DNA of 64,000 nucleotides from Pseudomonadota bacterium. Its GTDB lineage: Bacteria > Pseudomonadota > Gammaproteobacteria > Burkholderiales > Burkholderiaceae_C. A model generated the notes under the pieces. The model was not told the origin of the DNA and made no database searches. It saw nothing but the letters and a program-made list of their open reading frames with translations. Below are positions 8,251 to 16,911 of this stretch, piece after piece. The stretch covers positions 62,001 through 126,000 of the forward strand of contig JAFEEG010000016.1 in NCBI GenBank assembly GCA_018241225.1. The letters run 5' to 3'. The position numbers and the translations under genes are program-made. Each line of letters begins with the position of its first letter. Positions within the stretch are counted from its first letter, which is position 1.

Positions 8251-8597
8251 AAGCACCCTCCAGGTGAGTAGATAGGACCACGAAGACTCGATGCGAGCGG
8301 GGGTAAACAGCAACACCGTTGAGACGAAGCGGCCGCGGGGTATCTCGAATCCGGCCATTGGTCGACGAACGCTCCTCGCGTTGCGCATGGCCGAACCAGC
8401 GCCCCAATGCCCGCGTTCGTCGGCACCATCCCGGACTCGCGCTTGAACCAGGTCCGTTCGTCGCACACCTGCGCGCGTCGGCGCTGTGAGGCGCACCATC
8501 CTGCGTCATGGGCAGTACTACCCACGCGCCCGAACATTGCGGCCGGAACTCGGGCATGGCAGACTCGCGCCACAGCGACTGCTGGAGCGAGTTGTCG
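8251..8597. promoter_or_regulatory. Divergent intergenic region, haloperoxidase-like gene versus LytS-type kinase
   Basis: About 350 bp between two outward-facing starts. It should hold both promoters. No convincing -35/-10 pair, repeat or RNA structure stands out by eye. Open frames run through it from both sides but lack ribosome sites, and codon use looks non-coding. Confidence 0.4.
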
Positions 8598-9677
8598 ATG
8601 AAAACAACGACGCAGGCGAGCGAGTTTCTGGGCGGCACCACGGGCCGCATGCTGTTGCTTGCCTGGCTGATTGCTACGTTGGCATCGACCCAATATCTTG
8701 TACAGCCTTTCGTCTGGCGCAACTGGCCAGTGGACGAAGTGCTACTCGGTTGGCTCGAAGTTCTCGTGGCGCGCTTCGTGCCCGCGAGCGCAATCGCGCT
8801 GACGGTTGCTGTAGCCCTGGCGAAAGCGCCCGAGAAACTGCGCACTGCTGCCATTGTGTGCGCGATACCGGTGGGCGCCAGCGGTGGGGTCGCGCTTGAG
8901 TTCGCGTTCGCGGCGCCTTATGCGCCGCAGTCGAAGATTGCCTGGTTTTCCGACATCGGGCGCTGGAGCCTAGTTGCCTGGGCCGTCGCCGGGCTGTATT
9001 TCGCTCGCCAGCGCACGCTGGCCGTGGACCGTGCTCGACGCGCCGCTCTTCATGCGGAACGGGCGGCGGCGGGTCAGGCGGCTGCATTGCGCCTGCAGGC
9101 ACTCCAGGCGCAAATTGAGCCGCACTTCCTGTTCAATACATTGGCAACGCTGCGTCGGCTAGGAGTCACCGAGCCAGCGCAGTTCGAGCGCCTGCTCGAT
9201 GACCTGTACACGTTCGTGCGCCTGATGCACGCAGCACCCCAGGGGCACGGCTTGTGGCTGCTGGCGAACGAGGTGGCGCTGGCACGCACGTACCTCAGCG
9301 TGGTTAAGTTGCGGCTGGGCGAACGCTTGTCGTTGAGCTTCGACGTCGACGCATCGCTCTCGGCGTTCCCGGTTCCACCGCTCGCACTGGCCACGCTGGT
9401 GGAGAACGCGGTCAAACACGGGATCACGCCGGCGCCGGCCGGAGGCGAGATCGTGCTTTGGGCGCGGCGGCGTACGAATGGCGATGTCGAACTCGGTGTG
9501 GCAGACACCGGCGTAGGCTTGCGCGAAGGTGGCGGTGCTGGTATCGGCTTGGCTAATACCCGCGAGCGCCTTCGCTCGCTCTATGGCGCCGCAGGGAGAC
9601 TGACGCTCGAGGCCAACCAGCCACGCGGCGTGATCGCGCGGGTGCGCCTGCCGCCGCAAGCCGGAGGCGCACAGTGA
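8598..9677 (+). CDS. LytS/YehU-type sensor histidine kinase
   Basis: A 359-residue inner-membrane kinase with about four N-terminal hydrophobic segments (roughly residues 15-135), a short coiled linker and a catalytic core. The phospho-acceptor box is QIEPHFLFNTL with His176. The ATP-binding part has the N-box LVENAVKHG (Asn270), a DTGVGL box (Asp303) and a glycine-rich GIGLANTRERL. These are standard for the His_kinase family that partners LytTR regulators. I prefer the ATG at 8598, with GGAG about 10 bp upstream, over one at 8508. It is followed by a GTGA overlap with a second LytS-like gene, and a LytTR response regulator lies 1.5 kb on. The signal sensed is unknown. Confidence 0.88.
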   Translation: MKTTTQASEFLGGTTGRMLLLAWLIATLASTQYLVQPFVWRNWPVDEVLLGWLEVLVARFVPASAIALTVAVALAKAPEKLRTAAIVCAIPVGASGGVALEFAFAAPYAPQSKIAWFSDIGRWSLVAWAVAGLYFARQRTLAVDRARRAALHAERAAAGQAAALRLQALQAQIEPHFLFNTLATLRRLGVTEPAQFERLLDDLYTFVRLMHAAPQGHGLWLLANEVALARTYLSVVKLRLGERLSLSFDVDASLSAFPVPPLALATLVENAVKHGITPAPAGGEIVLWARRRTNGDVELGVADTGVGLREGGGAGIGLANTRERLRSLYGAAGRLTLEANQPRGVIARVRLPPQAGGAQ

Positions 9678-10756
9678 AAGGCAACTTGGTCACTCCCGGC
9701 GGACGCTGGGAGCATCCGGGGATGGACCGGTGGCGAGCGCTCATGCAAGGTCTCCTGCTAGGGCTCCTGTTGGGCGGCGCATTGGCATCGGTCGATGTGA
9801 GCTCCATGGCACCTCACGGCTACGTGCGAGACGGCGCGTGGCGCACAACGATCGTCGTCACAATGGGTTGGACCTTCCCAGGGATCTTGCTCGCTTGGAC
9901 CGCGCAGCTTGTCGAGGGCCGGGGCGGGACCGGACTGATCATCCTTTCGTTCGTGGTTGTGTTGGTCATCGACGTGGCGACTTACTACACGGTCATGGAT
10001 CCGATCCTGGTGGCACGCACCCGGCCGCTGCAAGAAGCATTTGTGTTTCGGGCCTGGTTGATCCTGTTCTACGGCGGATCCTTCTTTTCCTACTGTCTTC
10101 TCACACAGAGAACTCGGCGCGTGGAAGCGCTCCTGGCAACCGCCGAAAGCGAGCGAGTGCACAGCGCGACACTGGCTGACGAGGCTCGCGCCGACGCATT
10201 GTCCGCGCGCATCCAGCCAAGCCTGCTACTGCGCGTGCTCGGCGCGCTGCAGGCAACGTATCCGCAAGATTCAGCGAGAGCGCGGGCGTTGCTCGACCAG
10301 CTGACTGACTTCCTGCGCCTCGCCATGCCAACAGTACGCGGCAAAACGACAACACTGCACGATGAACTGTCGTTGCTGAGGGCATGGAGCAACCTAGTGG
10401 CACTGCTTGAACCCGGCGGTGGAACACCCCCGGTGCGGCTGCCGGATCTTGGGGTTGCACCCAACGTCGACGCGAACCTCGACGCGCCATTCCCACCGCG
10501 GACCCTGGTGCCTCTGGTGGAACAGTTGCTTGGGCAGCAGTGGTCGACCACAGAACCCGTGCGCATCGCCTGGCAACGCGAAGCCTCTGCCCTGCGTCTG
10601 ACCATTGCCGCCGACAGCGTTCCTCCCGGCTGGCTCGAGGGCGAACACGCACAAGAAATCGCCCGCGAGCTAGGCGAGCTCTACGAATGTGGCGCGAACC
10701 TCGAGGTCGGGTCGACGGGCTGCGTCTTCGACCTTCGTTTCCGAACTCCAGCCTGA
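9674..10756 (+). CDS. Degenerate LytS-like membrane protein (pseudokinase)
   Basis: A 360-residue paralogue of the preceding kinase, translationally coupled to it (GTG start inside a GTGA overlap, GGAGG site upstream). It keeps the layout: N-terminal membrane helices (about 20-145), a coiled segment, then the kinase-like region. The acceptor box reads RIQPSLLLRVLGAL, with Ser183 where the His should be. The N-box reads LVEQLLGQQW, with Gln284 in place of Asn, and no DxGxG box is visible. It is very probably unable to autophosphorylate. It may act as a partner or allosteric subunit of the intact kinase. An internal ATG at 9722 is an alternative start. Confidence 0.8.
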   Translation: MKGNLVTPGGRWEHPGMDRWRALMQGLLLGLLLGGALASVDVSSMAPHGYVRDGAWRTTIVVTMGWTFPGILLAWTAQLVEGRGGTGLIILSFVVVLVIDVATYYTVMDPILVARTRPLQEAFVFRAWLILFYGGSFFSYCLLTQRTRRVEALLATAESERVHSATLADEARADALSARIQPSLLLRVLGALQATYPQDSARARALLDQLTDFLRLAMPTVRGKTTTLHDELSLLRAWSNLVALLEPGGGTPPVRLPDLGVAPNVDANLDAPFPPRTLVPLVEQLLGQQWSTTEPVRIAWQREASALRLTIAADSVPPGWLEGEHAQEIARELGELYECGANLEVGSTGCVFDLRFRTPA

Positions 10757-10769
10757 AAGGAGCCCGCCG

Positions 10770-11192
10770 ATGGACCACCCAAATGACCCAACCACCGACC
10801 ACGACGAGCGTGCACGCGAACGCCGGCAACTGCTCGCATTGCTCGCGCCGCTGCTGACGCTGGCTCCGCGCGACGTGTTGGCACAAGACGCTGCTGGCGT
10901 ACAGCCGCGTGCCTACAGGGTGGCGCTGGAGAACGAAAAGCTGCGTGTGCTCGAATTCCAGAGCCGCCCCGGGCTCGGGGTTTGCGGGGAAGGCATGCAC
11001 TCGCATCCGCCGCATCTGACGGTCGTACTCACTCCCGCGAAAGTGCGCGTCAAGCAACCTGACGGCAAGGTATTCGAGGCAGAAAACAAGGCGGGCGACG
11101 TTTTCTGGAGCGAGGCCGAGACGCACGAGGTTGAGAACATCACAGGGCGGAACATGCGCGCGCTGATCATCGAATTGAAGAACAAGGCCTGA
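10770..11192 (+). CDS. Exported cupin-fold protein
   Basis: A 140-residue protein with a charged N-terminus and a hydrophobic run (RERRQLLALLAPLLTLAP) ending near VLAQ, which looks like a secretion signal, possibly twin-arginine-like. The rest is a small cupin: HSHPPHLTVVL followed by GDVFWSEAETHEVEN. The GAAAGGAG ribosome site 6-8 bp upstream fixes the ATG at 10770; longer frames overlap the previous gene. It sits between the pseudokinase and the LytTR regulator, 13 bp and 17 bp from them, so it belongs to the same operon. It could bind the ligand sensed by the membrane proteins (inference). Confidence 0.8.
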   Translation: MDHPNDPTTDHDERARERRQLLALLAPLLTLAPRDVLAQDAAGVQPRAYRVALENEKLRVLEFQSRPGLGVCGEGMHSHPPHLTVVLTPAKVRVKQPDGKVFEAENKAGDVFWSEAETHEVENITGRNMRALIIELKNKA

Positions 11193-11209
11193 GGTGGGAG
11201 GGTCGCCCA

Positions 11210-11959
11210 ATGTCGCCCCCCACTGCGCTGATCGCTGAAGACGAGGCGGTTCTGCGTGAGGAGTTGACCGCACAGCTGGCCGAGTTGTGGCCGGAGTTGC
11301 GCATCGTCGCACTTGCCGGCAACGGTTTAGAGGCACTGCAGCTGATGGGGCGGCACCGTCCCGACGTGTTGTTCCTCGACATCGAAATGCCGGGTTTGAC
11401 TGGCCTCGAGGTGGCCCACCAAGCCGAGCGTGGGATGCACATCGTCTTCATCACGGCCTACGACGCACACGCCGTGGCGGCGTTCGAGCGTGGAGCGGTC
11501 GACTATGTGCTCAAGCCGTATCGCAGCGAGCGACTCGCCGAATCGGTACGACGCGTCCGTGAGCGCCTCGGGCGCACGCTTCCGGTGCTCGATGGCGTGC
11601 TGCGCGAACTGGCTGCCGCCGCACGACCGCGCAATTACCTGCGCTGGATCAACGCTTCGTCGGGCCAGGAGTTGCGCCTGATCACGGTCGACGAGGTATG
11701 CTACTTCCAGGCCGATGCCAAATACACCCTGGTCATGACGGAAGAGGGCGAGGCAATCATCCGGCGCCCACTCAAGGAACTGATTGACCAGCTCGATCCG
11801 AATCAGTTCTGGCAAGTGCACCGGTCGACGATCGTCAACGCCAATGCGATCGCTGGTGTCAGCCGTGACCTGCGTGGCCGCGTGCGGCTGAAGCTCAAAC
11901 ACCGGCGCGAGCTTCTTCCGGTGAGCGAGGCGCACGAGCACCTGTTCCGGCAGATGTAG
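11210..11959 (+). CDS. LytTR-family response regulator
   Basis: A 249-residue response regulator. The receiver domain (1-120) has the acidic pair Glu10-Asp11, phospho-acceptor Asp57 in LFLDIEMPG, Thr82 and Lys102 in VLKPY. A C-terminal LytTR DNA-binding domain (about 141-249) contains FQADAKYTLVMT and FWQVHRSTIVNANAI. The upstream LytS-type kinase should phosphorylate it. The haloperoxidase-like gene and this operon are likely targets; no pair of LytTR direct repeats was recognised by eye. Confidence 0.92.
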   Translation: MSPPTALIAEDEAVLREELTAQLAELWPELRIVALAGNGLEALQLMGRHRPDVLFLDIEMPGLTGLEVAHQAERGMHIVFITAYDAHAVAAFERGAVDYVLKPYRSERLAESVRRVRERLGRTLPVLDGVLRELAAAARPRNYLRWINASSGQELRLITVDEVCYFQADAKYTLVMTEEGEAIIRRPLKELIDQLDPNQFWQVHRSTIVNANAIAGVSRDLRGRVRLKLKHRRELLPVSEAHEHLFRQM

Positions 11960-12131
11960 CAAGCCGTACGCGTTCACTAACGTTTGAAGTTCAGTGGCGG
12001 TTCTCTAGGTCCGGTCATGCGTGAATTGTCGAATGAAGATTCGAATCGCGAATGCTGCTTCGCAGCGAGATTGCGTGAAAACTCTTTGATGCTCGCCTAT
12101 ATTGAGTCAATCCGTTCGCGACGAGGTGACC

Positions 12132-12397
12132 ATGAAGCGATTCATCGAGGGCGAGGACCGACATCAAGTCACATTGCTGCCCGAGTGCCTGGATGACTTT
12201 GTCGGCGAGGACAACCCGGTGCGTGTTGTCGATGCCTTCGTTGAAGAACTCGATCTCTCGGATTTGAAGGCATAGAGCCGGCGGCAACCGGCCGGCCCGA
12301 GATGAGCCTGAACGTGCTGGCCTACAACATGAAGCGGGTGATGAACCTGCTCGGTATCGCCAGAACAGTGAAGGCGATGCGGCTTGCTGGGGCCTGA
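12132..12397 (+). pseudogene. IS1182-family transposase, internally deleted remnant
   Basis: The first 47 codons (12132-12275) are the typical N-terminus of an IS1182-type DDE transposase, beginning MKRFIEGEDRHQVTLLPE and containing NPVRVVDAFVEELDL. They end at a stop. In another frame at 12302-12397 the C-terminal tail of the same family follows, beginning MSLNVLAYNMKRVMNLLG. The whole catalytic middle (about 1.2 kb in intact elements) is gone. The remnant separates the LytTR operon from the phosphatase/transporter block. Confidence 0.75.
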
Positions 12398-12748
12398 GCC
12401 CCCTTAACCAACCACCTACCGCTCAAATCGGTCTTCCCAAGCTGTCCCAAGCCCTGCGGATCCACGTGGAGTGGAACGCACTAGCTTCCTTCACACGGAA
12501 TTGGGCAACGAGGCCGAGCGTGTTTCCACACGGCCTCCAGCGAAAGCAGCCGATGGGGAGGGCGGGGCGAAACTGTTGGATCGTGCCCAATGCCGACGTT
12601 GTCCAAGGCCAAGATGACCGCATGTCGACGTCACAGCATCAAGCGCCCAAGTGAAAGGACGTCGAACCAGTGTGAAACGAATCACTAGGTAAACGGCCCG
12701 GATCTGTGGTCCAACGCGGTGCCCGACCATACAACCACGCCGGAACCC
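12398..12748. other. Gene-free stretch containing one 41-bp repeat
   Basis: No plausible gene. Apart from the repeat at 12543-12583, which has a near-identical copy at 22686, nothing distinctive is visible. Confidence 0.5.
12543..12583 (+). repeat. 41-bp direct repeat, left copy
   Basis: It begins AAAGCAGCCGATGGGGAGGG and ends TTGGATCG, and matches 22686-22726 with one mismatch (T/C at position 34 of the repeat). A 17-bp match to its end lies at 5790-5806. The two full copies point the same way and bracket the block from the IMPase gene to the RpiR gene. Confidence 0.8.
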
Positions 12749-13549
12749 TCAATAACCAGCCAGAATGCGTAGCACTTCCTCGTGGCGACTGGGATCTCCC
12801 GACGCCACCAGGCGATTGCCGGAGTGAATGGTGAGCGGACGCCCCTCCCAGTCAGTGATGACGCCACCGGCCCCCTCGATCACCGGCACCAGCGCGCAAT
12901 AGTCGACTTCTCGATGGCGTCCGCAATCGATGCCGATGTCGATCGTTCCGCTGGCGATGCAACCGTACGCATAGCAGCTCGACCCGTAGACGCACCACTT
13001 GGCGGCGTCTCGTAGCGTCTCGAAAGCCTCGCGCTCGCGCGGCCCGAAGGGCTCCGGATTGCTGCACGACAACAGCGCATCAGCGAGTGAGCCGCACTGG
13101 CGGCTGCGGATGCGCTGTCCGTTGAACGTGGACGGCTGGCCCTTTGCGCCGGCCCATCGGTCATTGGTGACCGGATGGTCGATCACGCCCACGATCGGCG
13201 TGCCATGCCGCGCCAGCGAGATCAGCGTCCCGTAGATGGGAATGCCGGTGATGAAGGCCTTCGTGCCGTCGATCGGATCGAGCACCCAGACGTACTCGGC
13301 ATCGAGATCCTGACCCTCGAACTCCTCGCCAAGGATGCCGTGCGATGGATAGCGGTGGCGGATCAGCGTTCGCAGCGTCTGCTCGACGTGCTTGTCCACC
13401 ACGGTGACCGGGCTGTCGTCCTCCTTGGACTCGAAGCCCCGGCGGCTGTACAGGTTCTCTCGCAGGATGGCGCCGCTGGCGTCGGCCAGGCAATGGGCGA
13501 AAGAAAGAAACTCGGCCATCGCCGACTCTGGAACGGAAGAAATGGACAC
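12749..13549 (-). CDS. Inositol-monophosphatase-family phosphatase, histidinol-phosphatase-like
   Basis: A protein of about 266 residues with the metal-binding signatures of the FIG/IMPase superfamily: a GEEFEG loop, DPIDGTKAFITGIP, and a C-terminal HREVDYCALVPVIEGAGG segment. By family it hydrolyses a phosphomonoester with Mg2+. The GTSLAR-like strand and insert length resemble histidinol-phosphate phosphatases (HisN). A GTG at 13549 follows AGGAGG; an ATG at 13570 is the upstream alternative. It is the last leftward gene of the transporter block and the first of three unrelated phosphatases there. A permease fragment lies just upstream (13571-13640). The real substrate is unknown. Confidence 0.87.
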   Translation of the reverse strand: MSISSVPESAMAEFLSFAHCLADASGAILRENLYSRRGFESKEDDSPVTVVDKHVEQTLRTLIRHRYPSHGILGEEFEGQDLDAEYVWVLDPIDGTKAFITGIPIYGTLISLARHGTPIVGVIDHPVTNDRWAGAKGQPSTFNGQRIRSRQCGSLADALLSCSNPEPFGPREREAFETLRDAAKWCVYGSSCYAYGCIASGTIDIGIDCGRHREVDYCALVPVIEGAGGVITDWEGRPLTIHSGNRLVASGDPSRHEEVLRILAGY

Positions 13550-13570
13550 GCGGCCTCCTGGATCAGGCAA

Positions 13571-13640
13571 GCTTTATTGCCTTGGTCACTTGGTTGCCAC
13601 AGGTAGGCAGCGCCAGCAGCATCGCCCGCGGAAGGATGAT
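13571..13640 (-). pseudogene. Fragment of an amino-acid ABC permease
   Basis: These 70 bp align without gaps to 14846-14915, inside the intact permease gene, at about 87% identity, including 29 identical bases in a row. Read leftward the fragment encodes IILPRAMLLALPTCGNQVTK, the EAA loop of a permease. It is a truncated duplicate, or what remains of a second permease, left between the metallophosphoesterase and IMPase genes. Confidence 0.7.
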
Positions 13641-13652
13641 TCGACAAGAGTA

Positions 13653-14567
13653 TCAAGCATCTACCGACCCCTTGTCTTGGGCCGAGGCCTTCAAGCAAGC
13701 TGCCATGAAGGGGGAAAGCAACTCCGGCTTCGGCGCATACGGCCGGTCCAGATTCAGCCAATGCCTTCCCATCTGCCTGATCGGCAGGCGGTAATAAGCC
13801 GGATCGCGTCCCAACACCTCAATCTCGATGTGCTCGCCAAGTCTCAGGTAACCATACGCCCCCGTGGGATGCGGCCACGTCGTGAAGGACTCGGTCAGGG
13901 AATGGATGGTCACATAGTGGATGCCATCGATCGTGTTCCGCGCGTTCCAATGCGTGTGACCCGACAGGCACAAGATCACCTTGCCGCTGCGCTCCAGGAC
14001 TTCGCGAATCGATTTCGAGTCCACGTAGGAGGCCACCCTGCTTGCATGCTTTTCAAAGTAGTAATTGCCCAGCATGCTGCCCTCGTCGAGTGGGATGTGG
14101 GTGAAGACGACCGTGGGCAGATCGGTATTTTTCAAGTCTGACTCGAGCCAACGCAGATCGGCCGGATCGAACTCAAAGTGCTGCTTTCCCTTCATGCAGG
14201 TGTTGGCGTTCCAGAATATCAGGTGATAGCCCTTGATGTCCCTGCTGTAGGAATTGAAACTCACCTGCATTGCCGCTTCAGCGGCATTCCTGGAGAGATC
14301 GTGGTTGTCATGGTTGCCGAGGATATGCGCGCGGTCGATTTCGATACGGCCAAACGCAGCTGCGACGTCACGGGTCAACTTCTCGTCCGTGGCCGCATCG
14401 ACATCGTTGATGCGGTCGCCAAGCTCCACAACCAGATCTAGGGGGTGTCGATTGACCCAGTTCGTGAACTCACCCAGCAGGGGCAGCGCCGCCGGGCCGT
14501 GTAGGGTGCCCAACTTCGCACCGTGGTGGACATCGGCGATCAGCCCCAAATTCAAGGTCGCATCCAT
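13653..14567 (-). CDS. Calcineurin-like metallophosphoesterase
   Basis: A 304-residue protein with the five metal-site blocks of the calcineurin-like family in order: DVHHG near residue 12, GDRIND near 50, GNHDNHD near 84, FTHIP near 154 and SGHTHWN near 205. No signal peptide is seen, so it is probably cytoplasmic. It would cleave a phosphomono- or diester with a two-metal centre. It lies 54 bp after the second permease gene of an amino-acid-type ABC transporter and is the second of three phosphatase families in this operon, which suggests the imported compound carries phosphate (inference). Confidence 0.88.
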   Translation of the reverse strand: MDATLNLGLIADVHHGAKLGTLHGPAALPLLGEFTNWVNRHPLDLVVELGDRINDVDAATDEKLTRDVAAAFGRIEIDRAHILGNHDNHDLSRNAAEAAMQVSFNSYSRDIKGYHLIFWNANTCMKGKQHFEFDPADLRWLESDLKNTDLPTVVFTHIPLDEGSMLGNYYFEKHASRVASYVDSKSIREVLERSGKVILCLSGHTHWNARNTIDGIHYVTIHSLTESFTTWPHPTGAYGYLRLGEHIEIEVLGRDPAYYRLPIRQMGRHWLNLDRPYAPKPELLSPFMAACLKASAQDKGSVDA

Positions 14568-14621
14568 CTAACTCTCCTATGTGGTCTTGTTCAGATTCTG
14601 GAAACTCAGGTCGGTGTCCGA

Positions 14622-15341
14622 TCAGGCGAGCACGGGCTCGGTGCTGTGTTGCGCCGGCAAGTTGCGAAGATGGCGGGACATGCGGTGCTCCAGCCACCGC
14701 AAGAGGTGGTTGGCCGCAAACGCGAAGGCAAGGTAGATCAGCCCCGCCGCAATGAAGATCTCGTAGGGCGCAAAGGTGCGTGCCACCAGGGTGTTGGCAA
14801 CCCCCGTCAGCTCCATGATCGTGATGGCGCTCGCCAGCGACGTGCGCTTGATCGTCTTGATCACTTCGTTGCCATAGGCCGGCAGCGCCAGCAGCATCGC
14901 CCGCGGAAGAATGATGTGGCGGTAGAGCGCGCCGAAAGAAAGCCCGAAGGCCTGGCCGGCCTCGACCTCCCCGTGCGGCACCGCCTGGATCGCCCCGCGG
15001 AAGATGTGTACGGCGTAGGCCGTCGTGTTCAGCACGAAGGTGATGACCGCACACCAGTACGGCTTGCGCAGGTAGGGCCATGCCCAGCTGTCGCGCACCG
15101 CGTCGATCTGGGCGATGCCGTAGTACACGATGAAGATCTGAACCAGCAGCGGCGTCCCCCGGAAGACCTGCGAGAACACCTCGACGGGCCAGCGCAGCCA
15201 CCAGGCCTTCTGGACTCGCACGATCGCCAGCGGCACCGCCAGCAGCGTCGAGAGCACCATCGTGATCGCGAAGAGCTCCAGGGTGAGCAGCGCCCCCTGC
15301 CAGAGCTGCGGGAGGCTCTCGAGGATGAGTTCGAAATCCAT
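14622..15341 (-). CDS. Polar amino acid ABC transporter permease (HisM-like)
   Basis: A 239-residue inner-membrane protein of the HisM/ArtM/OccM family, with about five membrane helices. The conserved features are the RGTPLLVQIF segment and the EAA loop AVPHGEVEAGQAFGLS, then ILPRAMLLALPAYGNE. It starts 2 bp after the stop of the other permease, indicating coupled translation of the two membrane subunits. A 70-bp degenerate copy of its EAA region lies at 13571-13640. Confidence 0.92.
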   Translation of the reverse strand: MDFELILESLPQLWQGALLTLELFAITMVLSTLLAVPLAIVRVQKAWWLRWPVEVFSQVFRGTPLLVQIFIVYYGIAQIDAVRDSWAWPYLRKPYWCAVITFVLNTTAYAVHIFRGAIQAVPHGEVEAGQAFGLSFGALYRHIILPRAMLLALPAYGNEVIKTIKRTSLASAITIMELTGVANTLVARTFAPYEIFIAAGLIYLAFAFAANHLLRWLEHRMSRHLRNLPAQHSTEPVLA

Positions 15342-15343
15342 GC

Positions 15344-16036
15344 TCAGGCCGTCCTTTCCCCGCGGGCGCCGCGGCGCTCGAGTTGATGGAGCACGAGCGA
15401 ACTCAGCACGGTCAGCATGAGGTAGATCGCGCCCGCGTTCAAATAGAAGAACAGGGCTTGCCGGGTGTCACTGGTTGCCATCTGGGAAGCTCTCATCAGC
15501 TCGCTCAGCCCCACGATGGAGATCAGCGAGGTGTCCTTGAGCGTCGAGATCCAGATGTTCCCCAGCCCTGGCAGCGCCAGGCGCAGCATCTGGGGGCACT
15601 GGATCACGAAGAAGATCTGCAGGGTGCTCATGCCGACCGCCATGCCGGCCTCCACCTGCCCGCGCGGAATCGCACTGAGCGCGCCACGGAACACCTCCGA
15701 CGCGTAGCCGCCGAAGATCAGCGCCAACGCAAAGACGCCCGCCGGATAGGGCGGAATCTCGACCATGCCCGCATCGGGCTTGATCAGCGAGAGCAGCCGG
15801 CTCAGCGCCACCGTGCTGCCGAAGTAGATCATCAGGATCAGGAGCAGCTGCGGAATGCCCCGGATCGTCGTGATGTAGGCGTCGGCCAGCCAGCGCACCG
15901 CCTTGACGCGCGACAGGCAGGCCGCCGCGCCCAGCAGCCCCAGCGCGATGCCGAATACCGCCGACACGCCTGCGACCTCCACGGTCTTCCAAGCGCCCCT
16001 TGCGAGGGTGGGTCCCCAGCCGCTATAGAGGTCCAT
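15344..16036 (-). CDS. Polar amino acid ABC transporter permease (HisQ-like)
   Basis: A 230-residue membrane protein, the partner of the HisM-like subunit. RGIPQLLLILMIYFG and the loop AIPRGQVEAGMAVGMS, followed by QMLRLALPGLGNIW, identify it as a HisQ/OccQ-type subunit. It is 44 bp downstream of the binding-protein gene. Paired HisQ/HisM-type permeases usually serve basic or opine-like amino acids; specificity here is open. Confidence 0.92.
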   Translation of the reverse strand: MDLYSGWGPTLARGAWKTVEVAGVSAVFGIALGLLGAAACLSRVKAVRWLADAYITTIRGIPQLLLILMIYFGSTVALSRLLSLIKPDAGMVEIPPYPAGVFALALIFGGYASEVFRGALSAIPRGQVEAGMAVGMSTLQIFFVIQCPQMLRLALPGLGNIWISTLKDTSLISIVGLSELMRASQMATSDTRQALFFYLNAGAIYLMLTVLSSLVLHQLERRGARGERTA

Positions 16037-16080
16037 ATCGAGCTCAGTGATCGATGGGCGGATTCAACGGTGCGCCGGCC

Positions 16081-16869
16081 TCAGTGCCAGACCGAAGGCA
16101 GCACACTGAAGGACCAGTACTTCTGGTTGATCGCCTTGAAGGTCCCGTCGGCGAACATGCCCTGCAGCGCTGCATTGATCTGCTCGCGCAGTGCCGTGGA
16201 CTCCTTGGGCAGCCCGACGGCCACGCCGTCGCCCAGGTACTTGGGCGCCTCGATCTCTCCACTGACGAACTGGAAATTCTTTCCTTCCGGCTTTTCGAGG
16301 AAGTCCGTGCGCACCTTCATTGGACTCACCAGCGCGAGGTCGATGCGGCCGGCGACCAGATCGAGCAGCATGTTCTCCGCCGTGTCATAGCGGGAGATCT
16401 CGACGCCGGGGAACTCGCCCGCAAGGTAGTTGTCGTTCGTGGTGGCCCGCTGGACACCGACGACCTTGCCCTTGAGCGCGCTCGCATTCGGCGTACTGTC
16501 CGCCTTCATGGGCTGCAGGCCGGCGTCCTTGCGGCCAACGAAGCGCGCGGTCGAGACTCGGTAGGGAATGGAAAAGTCTATGCTCTTCTTGCGCGGCTCG
16601 GTGATCGACAGGTTCGAGGTGATCATGTCGATCTTCTTCGACTGGAGCGCTGGGATGAGTCCGCCGAATTCCAGGCAGACGAACTGCAGGTTCGCGTTGA
16701 TCCGCTTGCCGATCTCGCGCGCGATATCAATCTCGAAGCCCTTCAGCTCACCCGAAGCATCGCGGTAGTTGAAGGGGGGAGAGGTGCAATCCGCACCGAC
16801 GTTGAGATCGGCGCCCAGGGCGGCCACGGAGCACAACGCCAGCACGCCGGCGAACAAAAACTTCTTCAT
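16081..16869 (-). CDS. Periplasmic amino-acid-binding protein (SBP family 3)
   Basis: A 262-residue protein with a clean signal peptide (residues 1-20, ending ALG-A). The mature part starts DLNVGADCTSPPFNYRD and contains GFEIDIAREIGKRI and DMITSNLSITEPRKKSIDFS, the signatures of the lysine-arginine-ornithine/octopine binding family. It presents the ligand to the HisQ/HisM permeases encoded just downstream. LSITEPRKKSIDFSIPY is the usual ligand-contact region. The exact amino compound cannot be read from sequence. Confidence 0.92.
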   Translation of the reverse strand: MKKFLFAGVLALCSVAALGADLNVGADCTSPPFNYRDASGELKGFEIDIAREIGKRINANLQFVCLEFGGLIPALQSKKIDMITSNLSITEPRKKSIDFSIPYRVSTARFVGRKDAGLQPMKADSTPNASALKGKVVGVQRATTNDNYLAGEFPGVEISRYDTAENMLLDLVAGRIDLALVSPMKVRTDFLEKPEGKNFQFVSGEIEAPKYLGDGVAVGLPKESTALREQINAALQGMFADGTFKAINQKYWSFSVLPSVWH

Positions 16870-16911
16870 ATCGACTCCAGTTGTTGAGTTGTTGAGTTGT
16901 GGATTTCGTGG

